Below, piece after piece: positions 13,556 through 24,419 of a stretch of 64,000 bases of DNA (its first letter is position 1; every line of letters begins with the position of its first letter). Position numbers and translations under genes: made by a program. Below the pieces are notes generated by a model that was not told where the DNA came from, searched no databases, and saw only the letters and a list, made by a program, of their open reading frames with translations. The DNA comes from Tetradesmus obliquus (lineage: Eukaryota; Chlorophyta; Chlorophyceae; Sphaeropleales; Scenedesmaceae), in contig CP126203.1 in NCBI GenBank assembly GCA_030272155.1, positions 2,976,001 to 3,040,000 of the forward strand. The letters are read 5' to 3'.

Positions 13556-14150
13556 GCATACATTACATTACATTACATTACATGCTCCACTCAACGAGGA
13601 GTGGGAACCCCAGTCAGGAGCCAACGAGAGGCTCATAGGGGGAGGAAACATCGAAGAACAACTCATCATCGTCCAAACCGTCAGACGACAACGCAGAAAA
13701 AAACTCATCAGCATCATCAATAGCTTGAGCAATAGCCTGAGAGGACAGAAGGACCTCAGGATCAGTGTCCGGGTGACACCGCATCAGATAGCAGCAGTGC
13801 ACAAAAGCGGCCACCAAAGCAGGTGCCTGCTTCATAAAAGTGATCATGTCATCGCCTGCTGGGTGACAACCAGCAATAGTAGCCCATGTTTGTGACGAGT
13901 CCCCGAAGGGTTCGAACAACATAGCAAATCGCTCGCGGACTGGTGCATAGAAAGGGCACTCAAAGACCATATGAAACTCATCCTCAACAACCTCAGACTG
14001 GCAGCCAGGGCGTAGGCACACCCTGTCACTTCGCGGCACAGGTGGTCGCTGCCACCTGCCACTGCAGACACGTAAATCATGAGCACCCAAACGGAAACGG
14101 GTCAAGGACCCCAGATTTGCATTGCGCCGTGCAGCCTGGGGTACTTGCCC
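13556..14150 (-). mobile_element. 5'-truncated LINE copy (C-terminal zinc-knuckle end of reverse transcriptase ORF)
   Basis: A minus-strand frame from about 14,150 to 13,614 encodes the C-terminal end of a non-LTR retrotransposon polyprotein. A stretch like LTRFRLGAHDLRV is followed by a Cys-Cys-His-Cys knuckle (CLRPGCQ...DEFHMVFECPFYAPVRERF), as in zf-RVT tails of algal LINEs. The frame ends in a stop, a short 3' UTR and a (TGTAA)n tail at about 13,558-13,582. No reverse transcriptase core is present, so the copy is 5'-truncated. The 5' edge is uncertain. Confidence 0.7.
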
Positions 14151-14471
14151 GTTGCTCTTTGGTGATTGCTGTTGCACAGTTCATGGCACGTTTACCACAC
14201 CGCCTTGTGCTGTGTTCCTGTTGCCAAATGCATGCAAGCGCACTGCGGTCAAGACGACAGCTCACTCCCAGTCTAAATGCTGTCATTCCAGTCCTTTCCG
14301 CCATATCAGCAGCTGGTTCTGACCACCTGCCGCAAATGCATGTAGCTTTTCACGCTACAAGCAGCATGCCGCTGCGCCACCTTGTGCATTCAACTTTGGA
14401 TTGGGCAGGCCAGCTACTGCAGTATGTGCTGGCTGCTATTCAGCACTTTCAGAGCCTCCACCCATGTGGCG

Positions 14472-14498
14472 ATGTAATGTAATGTAATGTAATGTAAT
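14472..14498 (+). repeat. (TGTAA)n tail of a second, oppositely oriented element
   Basis: Five TGTAA units read on the plus strand, 0.9 kb from the (TGTAA)n tail on the minus strand. The preceding 300 bp do not match the 3' UTR of the neighbouring LINE copy. It could be the end of a different LINE family, or of an inverted truncated copy. Confidence 0.55.
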
Positions 14499-16150
14499 CC
14501 AGTGCCAGCATCACCACAATTGCGGTGGGACATGCTGTGGGTTATGATTTGTGTCCTGCTGGTTGTCATGCTGGTTTTCATGCTGTGCGTCATGCTGCAA
14601 CTTGTGTGCCAAAGTACTAGCAAACCTGTTGACTAGTCCCGCTGGAAAGGCCCCTCACAACACTTGTGAATGGACTAGTCCCCCGTCTCACAACACTTGT
14701 GGCTTCTGTGTGCTTGCTGGATCAGCAGCCAGGTTCTGGTCAGTTTTGATGAGCCCTCCAGGCTCTTGGTACGTACAAAGTTGTATTGTACGTCAGCAGC
14801 TGTGCTGTATGTGACCTACGCCACTTGACAGTCTCTTGCTGTGTGTGCCACTCGGCCTGGCGACACTCTTTCTGGACTGCATCGGTTCTGTTCTGATGCA
14901 AGCTGTCATTGACAGTTGCAGAGGCCGCCAGGTGCATTACAGCAATGCTGAGCAAGTCCAGTGCCAATGTTGGGCAGATGCGGTACCCCCAAGAACAACA
15001 GCCTCCAGATGTAACAACAGACAACGGCTGGTTGCAGTGGGAACGGGTGTTGTCGTCACGACACAATGTTGGTGATACCTCACACGTCACAAGAGAAGTG
15101 CTCACTCCTGTGCCAGCTGGCATGTCAACAAGGAGCCAGCCCGGCTGGCAAGCAGGGTGGGCAGCTTGAGGAGCAAGCAGAGTTGACCAGTCTCACAAAA
15201 CAACTTGATGTGTGTTCATCATAACTCTGGGACGCACATGGCAGACGCCACAATCTGAGAATTGATCTCCCTGAGATCAATTCTATGGCGCAACATCACT
15301 GGGAAAGTCTTCATGTTGAATGCCGCTTCCAATTGACGCAGCTCACGGATATGGTGAAAAAAAGATCTCTTCGAATCCATTGCCTTCCTGGCAAGCTCTG
15401 AAGGGCCTGCACACGCTGATACGGGCAGGGCCTGCACACGCTGATAGTGACCATCCAATGGATGCCAGCCAGGCGAGGTGTGCATGCCAGGCGCTGCAAA
15501 TCTGTAGAATGACGGATATATGCACAGTAGCTGCAAAGCTGCGCACATTAATACAACGCTGGACCAGGACACCCCCGCCCAAACGTGTACTTCATTACTT
15601 GAGTGCCTTGACCCAAGCACACTAGCGCCTTGGGCTCTGAGCAGGTGCAAGCTGCTTAGCCACAGCCACAGGCTAGCTGACAGCCTGGTGAAAACGTCAC
15701 GGGATCAAGGCTGAGATCTGTCATTGAGACAATCGAGAGGACAAACACACACCAAAAACGCTGCCTAGCAGCAAATGGAGCACACCCAGCGTAGAAGCAC
15801 TCAAGCATCTTGCATGATCCAATAAGAATGGGTAAAACATCTGCCTAAGCCACAGCAACCAGCCTTCTGCTGCGCCTCTTAGTTGCAGCAAAAGGAGCAG
15901 CAACTGCAGTTTCATCGGGTGTGCACACAAAACAGAGCCAGTACCGGTTGTCCAGTAGCTTTGTAACCCGGATCCCCTACACAATGCTCCTGATACCACA
16001 CCACAGCTGCTAGACTGGTCAAGCTGCAGCGAAAATGATTTTGCACAACTTGCTGACTCAGCAAGCGGTATCATCACCCAGGAGGCCAATTCAGCATCTT
16101 AAACAACGCCACCCAGACGGCTGAGTTAGCATCAAGCCAGATTCAGCAAA
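14499..16150. other. Intergenic, no supported gene
   Basis: No exon chain recognised. It contains small direct repeats (about 25 bp twice near 15,400-15,445; a tandem motif near 14,640-14,710) and one perfect inverted repeat at 15,258-15,284. A 143-codon minus-strand frame at 15,219-15,650 has no family resemblance that I can name. Confidence 0.5.
15258..15284. repeat. Perfect 12-bp inverted repeat, 3-nt loop
   Basis: AGAATTGATCTC, then CCT, then GAGATCAATTCT: a perfect hairpin arm pair in an otherwise featureless region. No adjoining T-tract or gene end was found that would make it a terminator. Confidence 0.9.
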
Positions 16151-16159
16151 TCACCAAGG

Positions 16160-16610
16160 CACCGCCCAAATGCTCTGGTAGTGCAGCACATTCCCAACCA
16201 GAATGCTCTCCGCGACCAAGCCAAACCACTGGTGTCACTGGGTCAGCGCCAGCCAAACCAGGTCTGAGCACCTCTGCTGCTGATGTTGGTGTCGTAGCAG
16301 CTGGCTGCAGCATTAAGCCATTCGCAATTAAAAATGCTCATCCAGGACCAAGCCACGGGCCTGAGGCCACACAAAATAATGTGTCAGGATCTTATCAAAT
16401 CCCTGACTGATCACCAGCGCCAGCCCAGGATGCTCTGGTAGTGCAGCGCATTCACAGCACAGCCGCCATTGACCCGCGCGTCGCAGCACGAGCAGTCTGC
16501 ATTGCAACAGTTACAAGACTGGAATGCCATGACAGCGCGCAGGAAGAATTGACCCGGCTGCTTGCACCGCCACTCCCACATGGGGGAGTGTTACCACCTT
16601 GGACAGCATT
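16160..16610 (-). repeat. Partial copies of the protease last exon
   Basis: Segment 16,425-16,600 closely repeats 16,680-16,850, the 3' part of the protease's last coding exon (CCNADCS / HYQSILGW region). A shorter third copy lies at about 16,160-16,190. Both lie downstream of the functional stop and do not keep the full frame. Confidence 0.8.
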
Positions 16611-16669
16611 AACATAACACCTTGCTGCGTCAGCATCAAGCCAACCAGACGAAAGAGAATATTGCTGCA

Positions 16670-18524
16670 TTATCGCCAGCCCAGGATGCTCTGGTAGTGC
16701 AGCGCATTCACAGCACAGCCGCCATTAAACCTCGCCTCACAGCACGAGCAGTCTGCATTGCAACAGTTGCATGACTGGAATGCCATGACAGCTCGCAAGA
16801 AGAACTGACCCGGTTGCTTGCCGCGCCACTCCCACATGGGGGCACCACTTTGGCCTGGGGCCACGTCACAGCTGTTGATGAAGCGCGTATCTTGGCCGTT
16901 GGTGTCAGTCACATTGCACTGCGTCAGCCACTGCGAGCCTGCAGGCTTGTCTCCTGCATACACAATTTATAGGGTGGTATTAATGAGGGTCAAACACAAC
17001 GTACAGCAGCAACAGAAGCAACTGTTGTCGGCTCCAACGCCGCACCTAAGTAGCCAACTGGTGGTAGATGGTGCCGTTGAAGCCGCGGCAGCAAAACATT
17101 TTTGACAAACTTCGCTTTTGCTGCTGCACAAACAACACAAATGGTACCTGTTGCTGTTGCTGAATAGCTAGCTGTTGCATCAACTGCGCCGCACCTGGGT
17201 AGCCAACAGAGTAGATGGTGCCGTTGAATCCCTGCTTGGCCCAGCTGAGCCCTAGCCAGCCCACGCTGTAGCCAATGCGCTTGTCCAACAACTGCACAAC
17301 CGCCAGGTCAAACCTGCAGCCGGTCAAAGTAACATGTTACTTGTTGCCAGACTGGTGCTGGTAGCTTACACATGAGAACGCTTCAGCTAAATTCAGATGT
17401 GCTGATGCGCAAGTCGATATTTGCCAAAGATGCATGCTGTTAGTTCCTAGCCGCACAGCTTTGTATCAACAGCAGCTTACTTTGTGGAGTCTGTGGTGTT
17501 GATGTTGTCAACCCAGCCTGAGTAGGCTGTCACTGCCTCGTAAGGTATGCGACCGAAGGGCTCCACCACCCGGCCTGTCTTAGAGTCAACATGCCTGCAC
17601 AGCAGTGGGAACGCAGTTGAAAGAGCAGGCAGATGAGGGCAGGTTGTGTGATTATATGCATGCATGCAGGCAGCCGTGGTGGTTCTGCACAGGTTGTGCC
17701 TTCAGTAGTCAACGTGAGCAAAAAGGCATTCAATGCTCAAACCCCCAGCAAAGCTACCCATGAGGAGACCTTTCAACCGCAGAGTCTGCAAGCACTCTGA
17801 AACATCTCAACCACAAACAAAAGCTTTACAACTGAAGGTGCTCCCTCGAACCCCACCTGAAGGGCACAAACTTGAGATCTTCCTGCCACAGCTTCAGCTT
17901 GCGGTTGAACACGCAGTGACCAGCTGTCAGCACCGACCGAGGCCCGATCATGACACCGCTGCAACTGCCGTTGCGAAACACAAACTGGCCCACAGCCGTG
18001 AAGGGCCAGCCAGCAGCACCGGGGAGCTGCTGGCGATCATCTTCACCAATGATGTAGCGAATGGACCTGCTGTGCTGGCTGCTGCTGCTGCTGCTACCAC
18101 CGCTGCTATCTGTGCTGTTGCTGCTACTGCTACGGCTACTGCTGCTGGCGCTGCTACTGCTACCGCTGCTGCTGCTGCTACTGCTACTACCGCTGCTGCT
18201 ATTGCTGCTGTGCAACCGCCTGCCTGCATTCATGCTGCGCAGCAAAGCAGCTGCAGCCTGCTCTGCTCCTGGAACGAAGCCCTCTTGGGACTGTCCTTCC
18301 ACAGGCGCTGCCATGAATGCTGCCTGTGCCTGCATGAATGACGCTGCTGTCGTTGAGGGACTCAAATAGTATACCAGCCCATCACGTGTCTGCCGCACAC
18401 CTGCTGTGGTGTCAGGGTTCTGGGGCAGCAGTGAGCTGCAGCAGCAGCCGAGCAGCATGCGTGTCAGCGCGATTCCAGCGACGCTCGCCATAAGAAAAGC
18501 TACTGCAGCAGGACCACTGTGCAT
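16670..18524 (-). CDS. Secreted V8/trypsin-like serine endopeptidase
   Basis: Four exons on the minus strand with matching phases: 18524-17857, 17594-17481, 17313-17195 and 16953-16670 (stop TAA). The product has about 390 residues: a hydrophobic N-terminal signal segment, a pro-like region, a long poly-Ser linker from CTG/CAG repeats (about residues 105-145), then a chymotrypsin-fold protease. The triad is visible: His in TAGHC, Asp in FDLAVV, Ser in PGQSGAP. This order and spacing fit peptidase family S1, glutamyl-endopeptidase/V8-like branch. The extra Cys cluster after the Ser (CNCCNADCSCC) is unusual. It probably acts in the periplasmic or wall space or the endomembrane system; substrate unknown. 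The last exon and exon 3 have partial copies in the flanks (16,160-16,600; 17,038-17,088). A candidate TGTAA poly(A) signal lies at 16,515-16,511. Confidence 0.85.
17038..17088 (-). repeat. Partial copy of protease exon 3 end
   Basis: About 50 bp repeats the end of exon 3 (GFNGTIY region, 17,190-17,240) inside the next intron. It is a further partial exon copy, downstream of the intact exon. Confidence 0.75.
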
Positions 18525-18692
18525 TGTGAGAGGACGAAACTGCTAGGACGTGCTCTGCCCTGCTGTTTCAGAGCGCAGGTGCTGCGATGCCTTGCACATA
18601 CGAAGTTGCCGCAACTGTGTCGATCCCCTCAGATCCTTTGGTTCACAGCAACGCAGCAACTGGCCATGGCAGGTCTAGGTTGGGCACGCCAC

Positions 18693-19891
18693 TCACTGCA
18701 TGGACATTAACGTATTGGCTGAGACAGCTGCTGTTCCTGCTGCTGCTGCTGCTGCTGCTGCAGCAGCTGCTCGCCAGCCCTTGACATAAGACGCCTGCGG
18801 CTGGAAGCTGCCTGACAATGCCCTGCCAGCCAGCCTGAACCCTTCTGAGCTGTAGCGGTTTATGGCAGCTGGCAGCACCAGGGGGCTAGCATCCCAGTTG
18901 GATGTGGGGGCGAACGCCACTGCAGCACACAACATAGCATGCAGAGGCAGGTACTGGGTAGTCATTTAGACAGCAACAGCTGCATGCTAGATGAGTTTGA
19001 CAAGCAGTTGACGCGTCTGGTGTTGTCCAAAGTGTAAGGCTGCCTTGAGTGGCACACCTTGTTACCAACCACGCACACCCAGCAACTGGCGGTCACCCTG
19101 ACTTTGGCCGTGTCAATGTCACTGGATCTGTCGGCGGCTTGGCTGCTAGCCGCAATGCGTGGTGACACACCATCTGCTGCTGCTGCTGCTGGCGCTGCTG
19201 CTGCTGCTGCTGCTGCTGGGTGCCTCACCGTCTCGTGACAGCAGCTGCGCCTGCAGCCCGCACGGCCCCCTGCCTGCCACTTTCACTTTCTGGCAGACAG
19301 CCAGGCACTCGTGCTGGTAGGTGATTCCATCCTGGCACAAGCAGCATAAAAATAGCGCAGTCAAAGATTATTGTTTGAGCATCAGTGTGACGCACTGCGG
19401 TATATGGCACATTTGTGATGCACTGCAGTCGGACTGCTTCTACACCTGCAGGTATGCTCTATGCACTACTTGGCCGGCTCTGCTGCCAGGCATCCTGCTG
19501 CAGGCATCCTGCTGCTGCGGCTGCTGGCAGCTTACCTGGCCACAAACGGATGGCCCTGTCAGTGGGCAGCCCATTTGGCAGTTGTACTGCACTGCGTGGA
19601 TGCATCCTGCAAGCGGGAACACATATGGTGTGCAGCGTCACTTGCAGCAGCAGCAGCAGTAGCAGCATCTGGACAGACCATCAGCAGCAGCACAGCAGCA
19701 TCAGGCCGAGTCTTTCCTAGAGTTCATTGCATGGGTTTGTAATGTCGTGGTGTGACTAAGGTGCTGCAGCTGCTGCCAATGCATTTGCTGCTGCTGGAGT
19801 GCCAGGAGCATCTACTGTCAGTTCAACCTGTGAACATACCTGAGAACGCCACCAGCGCACATACAAAGGTCAGCAATAAGCCAGATCTCAT
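18693..19891 (-). CDS. Secreted Kazal-type serine protease inhibitor-like protein
   Basis: Five exons with consistent phases: 19891-19840, 19606-19536, 19331-19229, 19173-19066 and 18919-18693. Exon 1 is a signal peptide (MRSGLLLTFVCALVAFS). The mature protein starts with Cys and contains one Kazal domain split by a phase-0 intron: NCQMGCPLTGPSVCGQ joined to DGITYQHECLAVCQ, then GRGPC. The six-Cys pattern with the VCG.DG.TY..EC core is the Kazal signature. The C-terminal half (about 110 residues) is unrecognised and ends in a poly-Ala stretch encoded by a CAG tract. It likely inhibits a serine protease outside the cell. It lies 168 bp upstream of, and co-oriented with, the V8-like protease gene. 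An alternative is that the final ATGCA|GTGAGT is a splice donor and the gene continues. Confidence 0.75.
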
Positions 19892-20474
19892 TTGGACCCC
19901 ATATCCGCCAGCGTAATGACCACGAGCAGTGCTCAGCGTGCAAAGATCGAGAGTTACCTGAACAGGCCTGCCAATCGACACGTTCCAGACTGCTGGCTGT
20001 GCTGAATGGAAGAGTCTTAAAGATAAAAATGCATCACGGTCGACACTAGATGTACGATTTAAGCGGCAGCTGAGCATAAAGTTACACGAAGTGACACCGG
20101 CCTGATACTGCTGTTGTGCCTGGTGACAGTCACTGCGACCCTCGGCATTCCTTGTTTCTTAACGTTCATGATCGTAACCTACAGTTCAACTGCTGTAACC
20201 CCACGCATTGAACTTTAAGTCATACACCACTCTTGCCCTGTCCCCTTCCACCAGCACCACTGCTGCTGCTGCTGCTGCTGCTTACTGCTTTTCAACACCT
20301 TGAAGCATCCTGCACAACACCTTGTTTCTTACTCTTTCGCAATCTCTCTTAATCTGGCCAGACACTACATTACGTCGTGTTCCCGTCAGCTAGCAGCTGT
20401 GCATAGGCCTTGCCATCAATAGGCCTGCAGCACCATGCCGGAGCAGTAGCAGCAGACACAGCTGTGCTGCCGCC
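19892..20474. other. Divergent promoter region between Kazal gene and IMP1-like gene
   Basis: 583 bp separate two divergently transcribed start codons. The region holds a (CTG)n run near 20,261-20,283 and the 5' UTRs of both genes. I saw no convincing TATA element. Confidence 0.5.
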
Positions 20475-21286
20475 ATGGCAGCAGCAGCATGGGCGTCATG
20501 GCACAAGGCCTTGCGGGGTGCTGTGGGCTTTGTGCGGGGTGTGTCATGCTTCTACGTGGTGTACAACTACGGAGGCTTTCTATCCAAGGCAGGTGCAACA
20601 GGCAGCAGCAGGATAGAAGCACACACACAGAAGCAGCAGCGGCAGCAGAGCAGCAGCAGCAGCAGTGCTTCCGGTTGGTCGTTACTGTGTGTCAAGTGCT
20701 TGCTGTCACTAGCAGGGCCTCAATATGGTGCCTTGCATCCTTTCTGGCAGCACTACAAGTGGCACCACAACTGTGACAGCTCCGACGGTCTCAATCCAGC
20801 AGCGTGATCAACAGGCGCCTGTCAGCTCTACAGCCAGCTTATTGACGCAGCCACGGCACTGCGCCGTGATGCACCCACTGCTCAAACAACTTGCTAGAGC
20901 CACCAATCTTCTTCATCCTTTGCAACTTTGACTCGCATGCATGCCTGGCTGCTTGCCTGTCTGCTGCAGGTTGATGGCCCCAGCATGTTTCCCACCTTCA
21001 CTGGCATGCCGTGCCAGCTATCCTAACTGTCTCCTCTGTTTCTGCATTTGCGTGTATGGGTGCTGCAGGTTGATGGCCCCAGCATGTTCCCCACCTTCAC
21101 CGGCATGCCGTGCCAGCTGCTCTAACTGTCTCCTCTGTTTCTGCATTTGCGTGTATGGGTGCTGTAGGTTGATGGCCCCAGCATGTTCCCCACCTTTACT
21201 GGCAGGGGCGATTGGGTGGTGGCAGAGGCACTGCCGGGGCTTAGCGACCGCGTGCAAGTGGGTAAGTGTGACATGGCAGCAGCAGA

Positions 21287-21330
<44 letters not shown>

Positions 21331-22962
21331 TACCAGAGGCATCTGACAGGCCTCAGCAACCCCGTGCAAGTTGGCGAGTGTGCGTAGCAGCAGGTGATCA
21401 GGTGTGTTGGTCCGTGGGCAATAAGCATACTTGATGCTGTGCAGCAGGGAATGTTATATGGTAACATGAACATGTTTTGAATCTGCTGCAGGTGACGTGG
21501 TGATCAGCACGCGGCCTATTCAGGCTGATGAAAACATCATCAAGCGTGTTACAGCAGTGCAGGGCCAGACAGTGAACGTGTACAAGGCCGGCAGCATAGC
21601 GCCAGTGCAGATACAGGTAAGGGTGCTTGGGTTGTTGTAGCAATGTCACCTTGCGGCAGCTTGCTTGGCCTTTTCTAGCAGAGTAGGGCATAAGCAGTAG
21701 AAGGGACGATGCTTGACAACGGAATAAATGTCAAGAACATGTTGTGCGGCACGGTTGAGGTGGATTATGTGTGGTGCTTGCTCAAGAATGTGCTGTGCTG
21801 TGGTGTGCTGCGCTGCGCTGCGCTGTGCTGTGCTGTGCTGTGCTGTGCTGTGCCATGTGCTGTGCTGTGCCATGTGCTGTGCCATGTGCTGTGCTGTGCT
21901 GTGCTGTACTGTGATGTGCTTGCTGTGCTGTGCTGTGCTGTGTTGTGCCATGTGCTGTGCTATGTGCTGTGCTATGCGCTGTGCTGCGCTGTGCTGTGCT
22001 GTGCTGTGCTGTGCTGTGTTGTGCTGTGATGTGCTTTGCTGTGCTTTGGAGTGCTGTGGAGTGTGCTGTGTATGCTGTGCGTGCTGTGGTGCACGGCTGC
22101 TGAAATGGCCCAAAAGGCATGCACAGCTGCCAGATTCACAGAGCACTCACAATAAGCAGCAAGCACCCGGCGGAACGCTGGTGCTGTTGCTGCTGCTGCT
22201 GCATGTGTGGCTGCAGGCAGGCGGCTTGATTTTTGGGCATGTGCTGTGCCGTGCTGTTTACAGGAAACAAGGACAAACTTCGCCGTAATGAGTACACGGC
22301 TGCTCAACTCTCAAGAACCAAGATAAACACATAACTTCTTGCTGATGCGTGTTGCAGGTGCCGCCGGGCCATGTGTGGCTGCAAGGTGACAACCTGATTC
22401 TGTCACGGGACTCGCGCGAGTATGGGCCCGTGCCCCTGGCTCTGGTGAAGGGGCGTGTAGTAGCACAGGTGAGAGGACCATCTGAATGAGGTGTACAATA
22501 TAGATTCTCAGCATCTGTCGACTGTACACGGCCAATATCAAATATGGGCCGGTGTCCCTGGCCGTTGTGAAGGGGCGGATGGCAGCACAAGTGAGACCCC
22601 CTTGGACAACTATCTAGATGAGATCTGAATTGGTTGCGGTGTGAGAGATCTGCTCACAACCTGGGATGAAACTTGCACACCTTGAACGCAGCAGCTTGAC
22701 CCGGTTATCATGTTGGGTCCGTAAGCAGGTTAGAACTTGTACAGAACTCCATCAGCCGACTCAGGTTGCAGCAGCTCAAGCTGTAGCTAGCTGTACAGAC
22801 AGGTGTTGCATGCATAGCATTGGTGTCCTGTCGTACGACAGCAGCTGCCGGATCACAGATGCAAACGAAGTTATCAGTGAGCCAACTCTCCCACTGTTGC
22901 CGCTGTGTGCTGTCCTGCAGCTGTGGCCGAGCATAAAGTGGGTTGAGCGCAAGTTTAAGTGA
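20475..22962 (+). CDS. IMP1: Mitochondrial inner-membrane protease subunit 1-like signal peptidase
   Basis: Five exons: 20475-20588, 21168-21261, 21492-21616, 22358-22468 and 22921-22962, about 161 residues, normal for the family. It is a type I signal peptidase (S26) that removes bipartite presequences on the intermembrane-space side of the mitochondrial inner membrane. The N-terminal hydrophobic segment ([13 protein letters not shown]) is the membrane anchor. The catalytic Ser is in [10 protein letters not shown] and the catalytic Lys in ENIIKRV. The box GHVWLQGDN...[11 protein letters not shown] matches plant IMP1 proteins, which also end in a Trp-Pro tail (here LWPSIKW). Joining exon 1 to exon 2 in phase needs a GC-AG intron (CCAAG|GCAGGT). 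Exon 2's start exists three times and exon 4's end twice. A candidate poly(A) signal TGTAA is at 23,278. Confidence 0.9.
20970..21203 (+). repeat. Three copies, 99 bp apart, of the catalytic-Ser exon start
   Basis: Acceptor plus exon start (CTGCAG|GTTGATGGCCCC...) occurs at 20,970, 21,069 and 21,168 (the last with CTGTAG). Only the third runs on into the full exon. The first two stop matching after about 36 nt, and each unit carries its own 3' splice site and pyrimidine-rich stretch. Confidence 0.95.
21786..22090. repeat. Degenerate (GTGCT)n microsatellite
   Basis: About 300 bp of GTGCT/GTGCC pentamers with ATGTGCT variants, in the IMP1-like intron between exons 3 and 4. It generates long low-complexity frames on both strands that are not genes. 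Confidence 0.95.
22535..22593 (+). repeat. Partial copy of IMP1-like exon 4 end with donor
   Basis: Repeats the exon 4 end ([12 protein letters not shown] region) and its donor (GCACAA|GTGAG), about 120 bp downstream of the intact exon 4. Confidence 0.9.
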
Positions 22963-23277
22963 CGTGCTTGAGAGCCAGGGGCTGCAAGCAGGCGAGTACT
23001 GTCATCACCACCATGTCACCTGAGCAACAACACACCGCCATTGGGCCCCTGCAGCAGTTTGACGAGGCTGGCAGCATCTGCTAAGCGGCAACCAAAGCCG
23101 CGGACGCTGCCCAAGTGTTGGCACCATCCTTTGTTTAGCCTGAACAAGTGACTGCCAGACCAGTGGTCTGGACGTAGGCTGCTTTCAGGGCTGTAGCTTC
23201 CAAGGGCTTGGATTTCGGGGTGACATGTGACTTGGCTTTTTCAAAGCTGTTTTTGTCTTTGTTTTTTTGGGGTGACA

Positions 23278-23282
23278 TGTAA
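23278..23282 (+). terminator. Candidate poly(A) signal TGTAA for IMP1-like gene
   Basis: TGTAA, the usual poly(A) signal of chlorophycean algae, 316 nt past the stop codon. Position and motif only. Confidence 0.35.
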
Positions 23283-24154
23283 CTTGGCTTTTCCAACTTG
23301 GCGCAACTTGGCAGATGTTTTTGTCAGCTGTCTTGCCGACTCAGCATGCTTTACCGTGCTGTGCTGCCATTGGAGGTGTCAAAGGCATCCACGCCTAGAC
23401 AGGAAACTGATGGGCAACATGATGATGATGATCTAGACAGGAAACGTGACGTAACAGGAATTACTATCAACTTGCGAATGTACACAATTGATCAGCAGGA
23501 GGGTTATTACACACGTCATGCACCTCTCTTGGTTTGCATGTCACCAGCAACACTGGCTGTGCCAAGGCACTGACTGCAACTTCTTTCCGATATGTGCAGG
23601 CAAACACACAAGCAAAGCCCACCAACAACTCTCAAGCCCAAACAGGCCTGCAAGACACAAGCGCTGCTACACTGCTGACGCTGTAGCAACGGCTTGCTGC
23701 TGCTCCGCAGTCGCCTTTGTGGCCTCAACCAGTTCAAAACAGCGCACCAGCTGCATAGATGCGGCAATACGCAGCTGCAGATCAAGCTGAGGGTTTACCC
23801 ACGCAGGCTGAACCGCCCACCAGACTACTCTACCGGCAAACACACACACCGTCCTCTACACACAGTAGAAGACACACCTGCTCCTCCGCATGTGCTGCTA
23901 GCACCTGCCTCGGCTCACTAAGCTAGGACAAGGCCAGACAAGGCGCAGCAAGCAACACGCTGCAACACACGGACACCACGACAACCACCAACACACTTGC
24001 TGCAAGCGCCCCGCTGCTGGCGCACTGCTGCCAGAAAAGCAAGCTGTTGCTTTCAGAAAAGCACTCCCTGCTTGCACCTGGCAGCTACCAGCGCTGCTGC
24101 GCGGGCATCTGGCTGCATGAAACTTGCTCAGCTGCTGCTACAGCAGTAAGCAAT

Positions 24155-24159
24155 TTACA
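24155..24159 (-). terminator. Candidate poly(A) signal TGTAA for LHCA3
   Basis: TGTAA on the minus strand, about 260 nt past the LHCA3 stop codon. Position and motif only. Confidence 0.35.
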
Positions 24160-24419
24160 TGCCGTACATCTTGCCTGCAAGGAGCAGCAGCAAAGTACGC
24201 AGCATTGAGTCAGGAAGTGACAGGATGTGACTGTTATCTGTACATGTAACACTCCAGGACACAGCATCCTGCAGCATCATAGTATGCTTTTGATGCGGGC
24301 ACAGCTGTAGAGCAGTCTGCTGCTGTTTGCACTTGCAAAACCTGCACAGAAACCAGGCAACCTAGATAAACCAGTGCTATAATACTTCATAACCTAGTGC
24401 GCGTTTGAAGACGTTTCAA

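Larger units (their letters stand above)
22963..24419. other. Convergent intergenic region
   Basis: Lies between the 3' ends of the IMP1-like gene (+) and the LHCA3 gene (-). It contains an imperfect direct repeat of about 50 bp (GGTGACATGTGACTTGGCTT and a variant, 23,218-23,300) and candidate TGTAA signals for both genes (23,278 plus; 24,159 minus). No gene is supported. Confidence 0.55.

Noticed and set aside
13900-13925. GGTTCGAAC-like box as a tRNA T-arm
   Set aside because: Lies within the LINE C-terminal coding frame and no acceptor or anticodon stem can be formed around it.
15219-15650. 143-codon minus-strand frame
   Set aside because: Part is regular enough to be protein-like, but no family, no splice partners and an internal direct repeat; not strong enough to call.
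21646-22307. Frames of up to 186 codons rich in Cys/Ala/Val or Gln/His/Ser
   Set aside because: Products of the (GTGCT)n microsatellite inside the IMP1-like intron; no complexity and no splice logic.
23488-23921. Plus-strand frames between IMP1-like and LHCA3 genes
   Set aside because: No start context, splice logic or recognisable domain; most likely 3' flank of the convergent genes.
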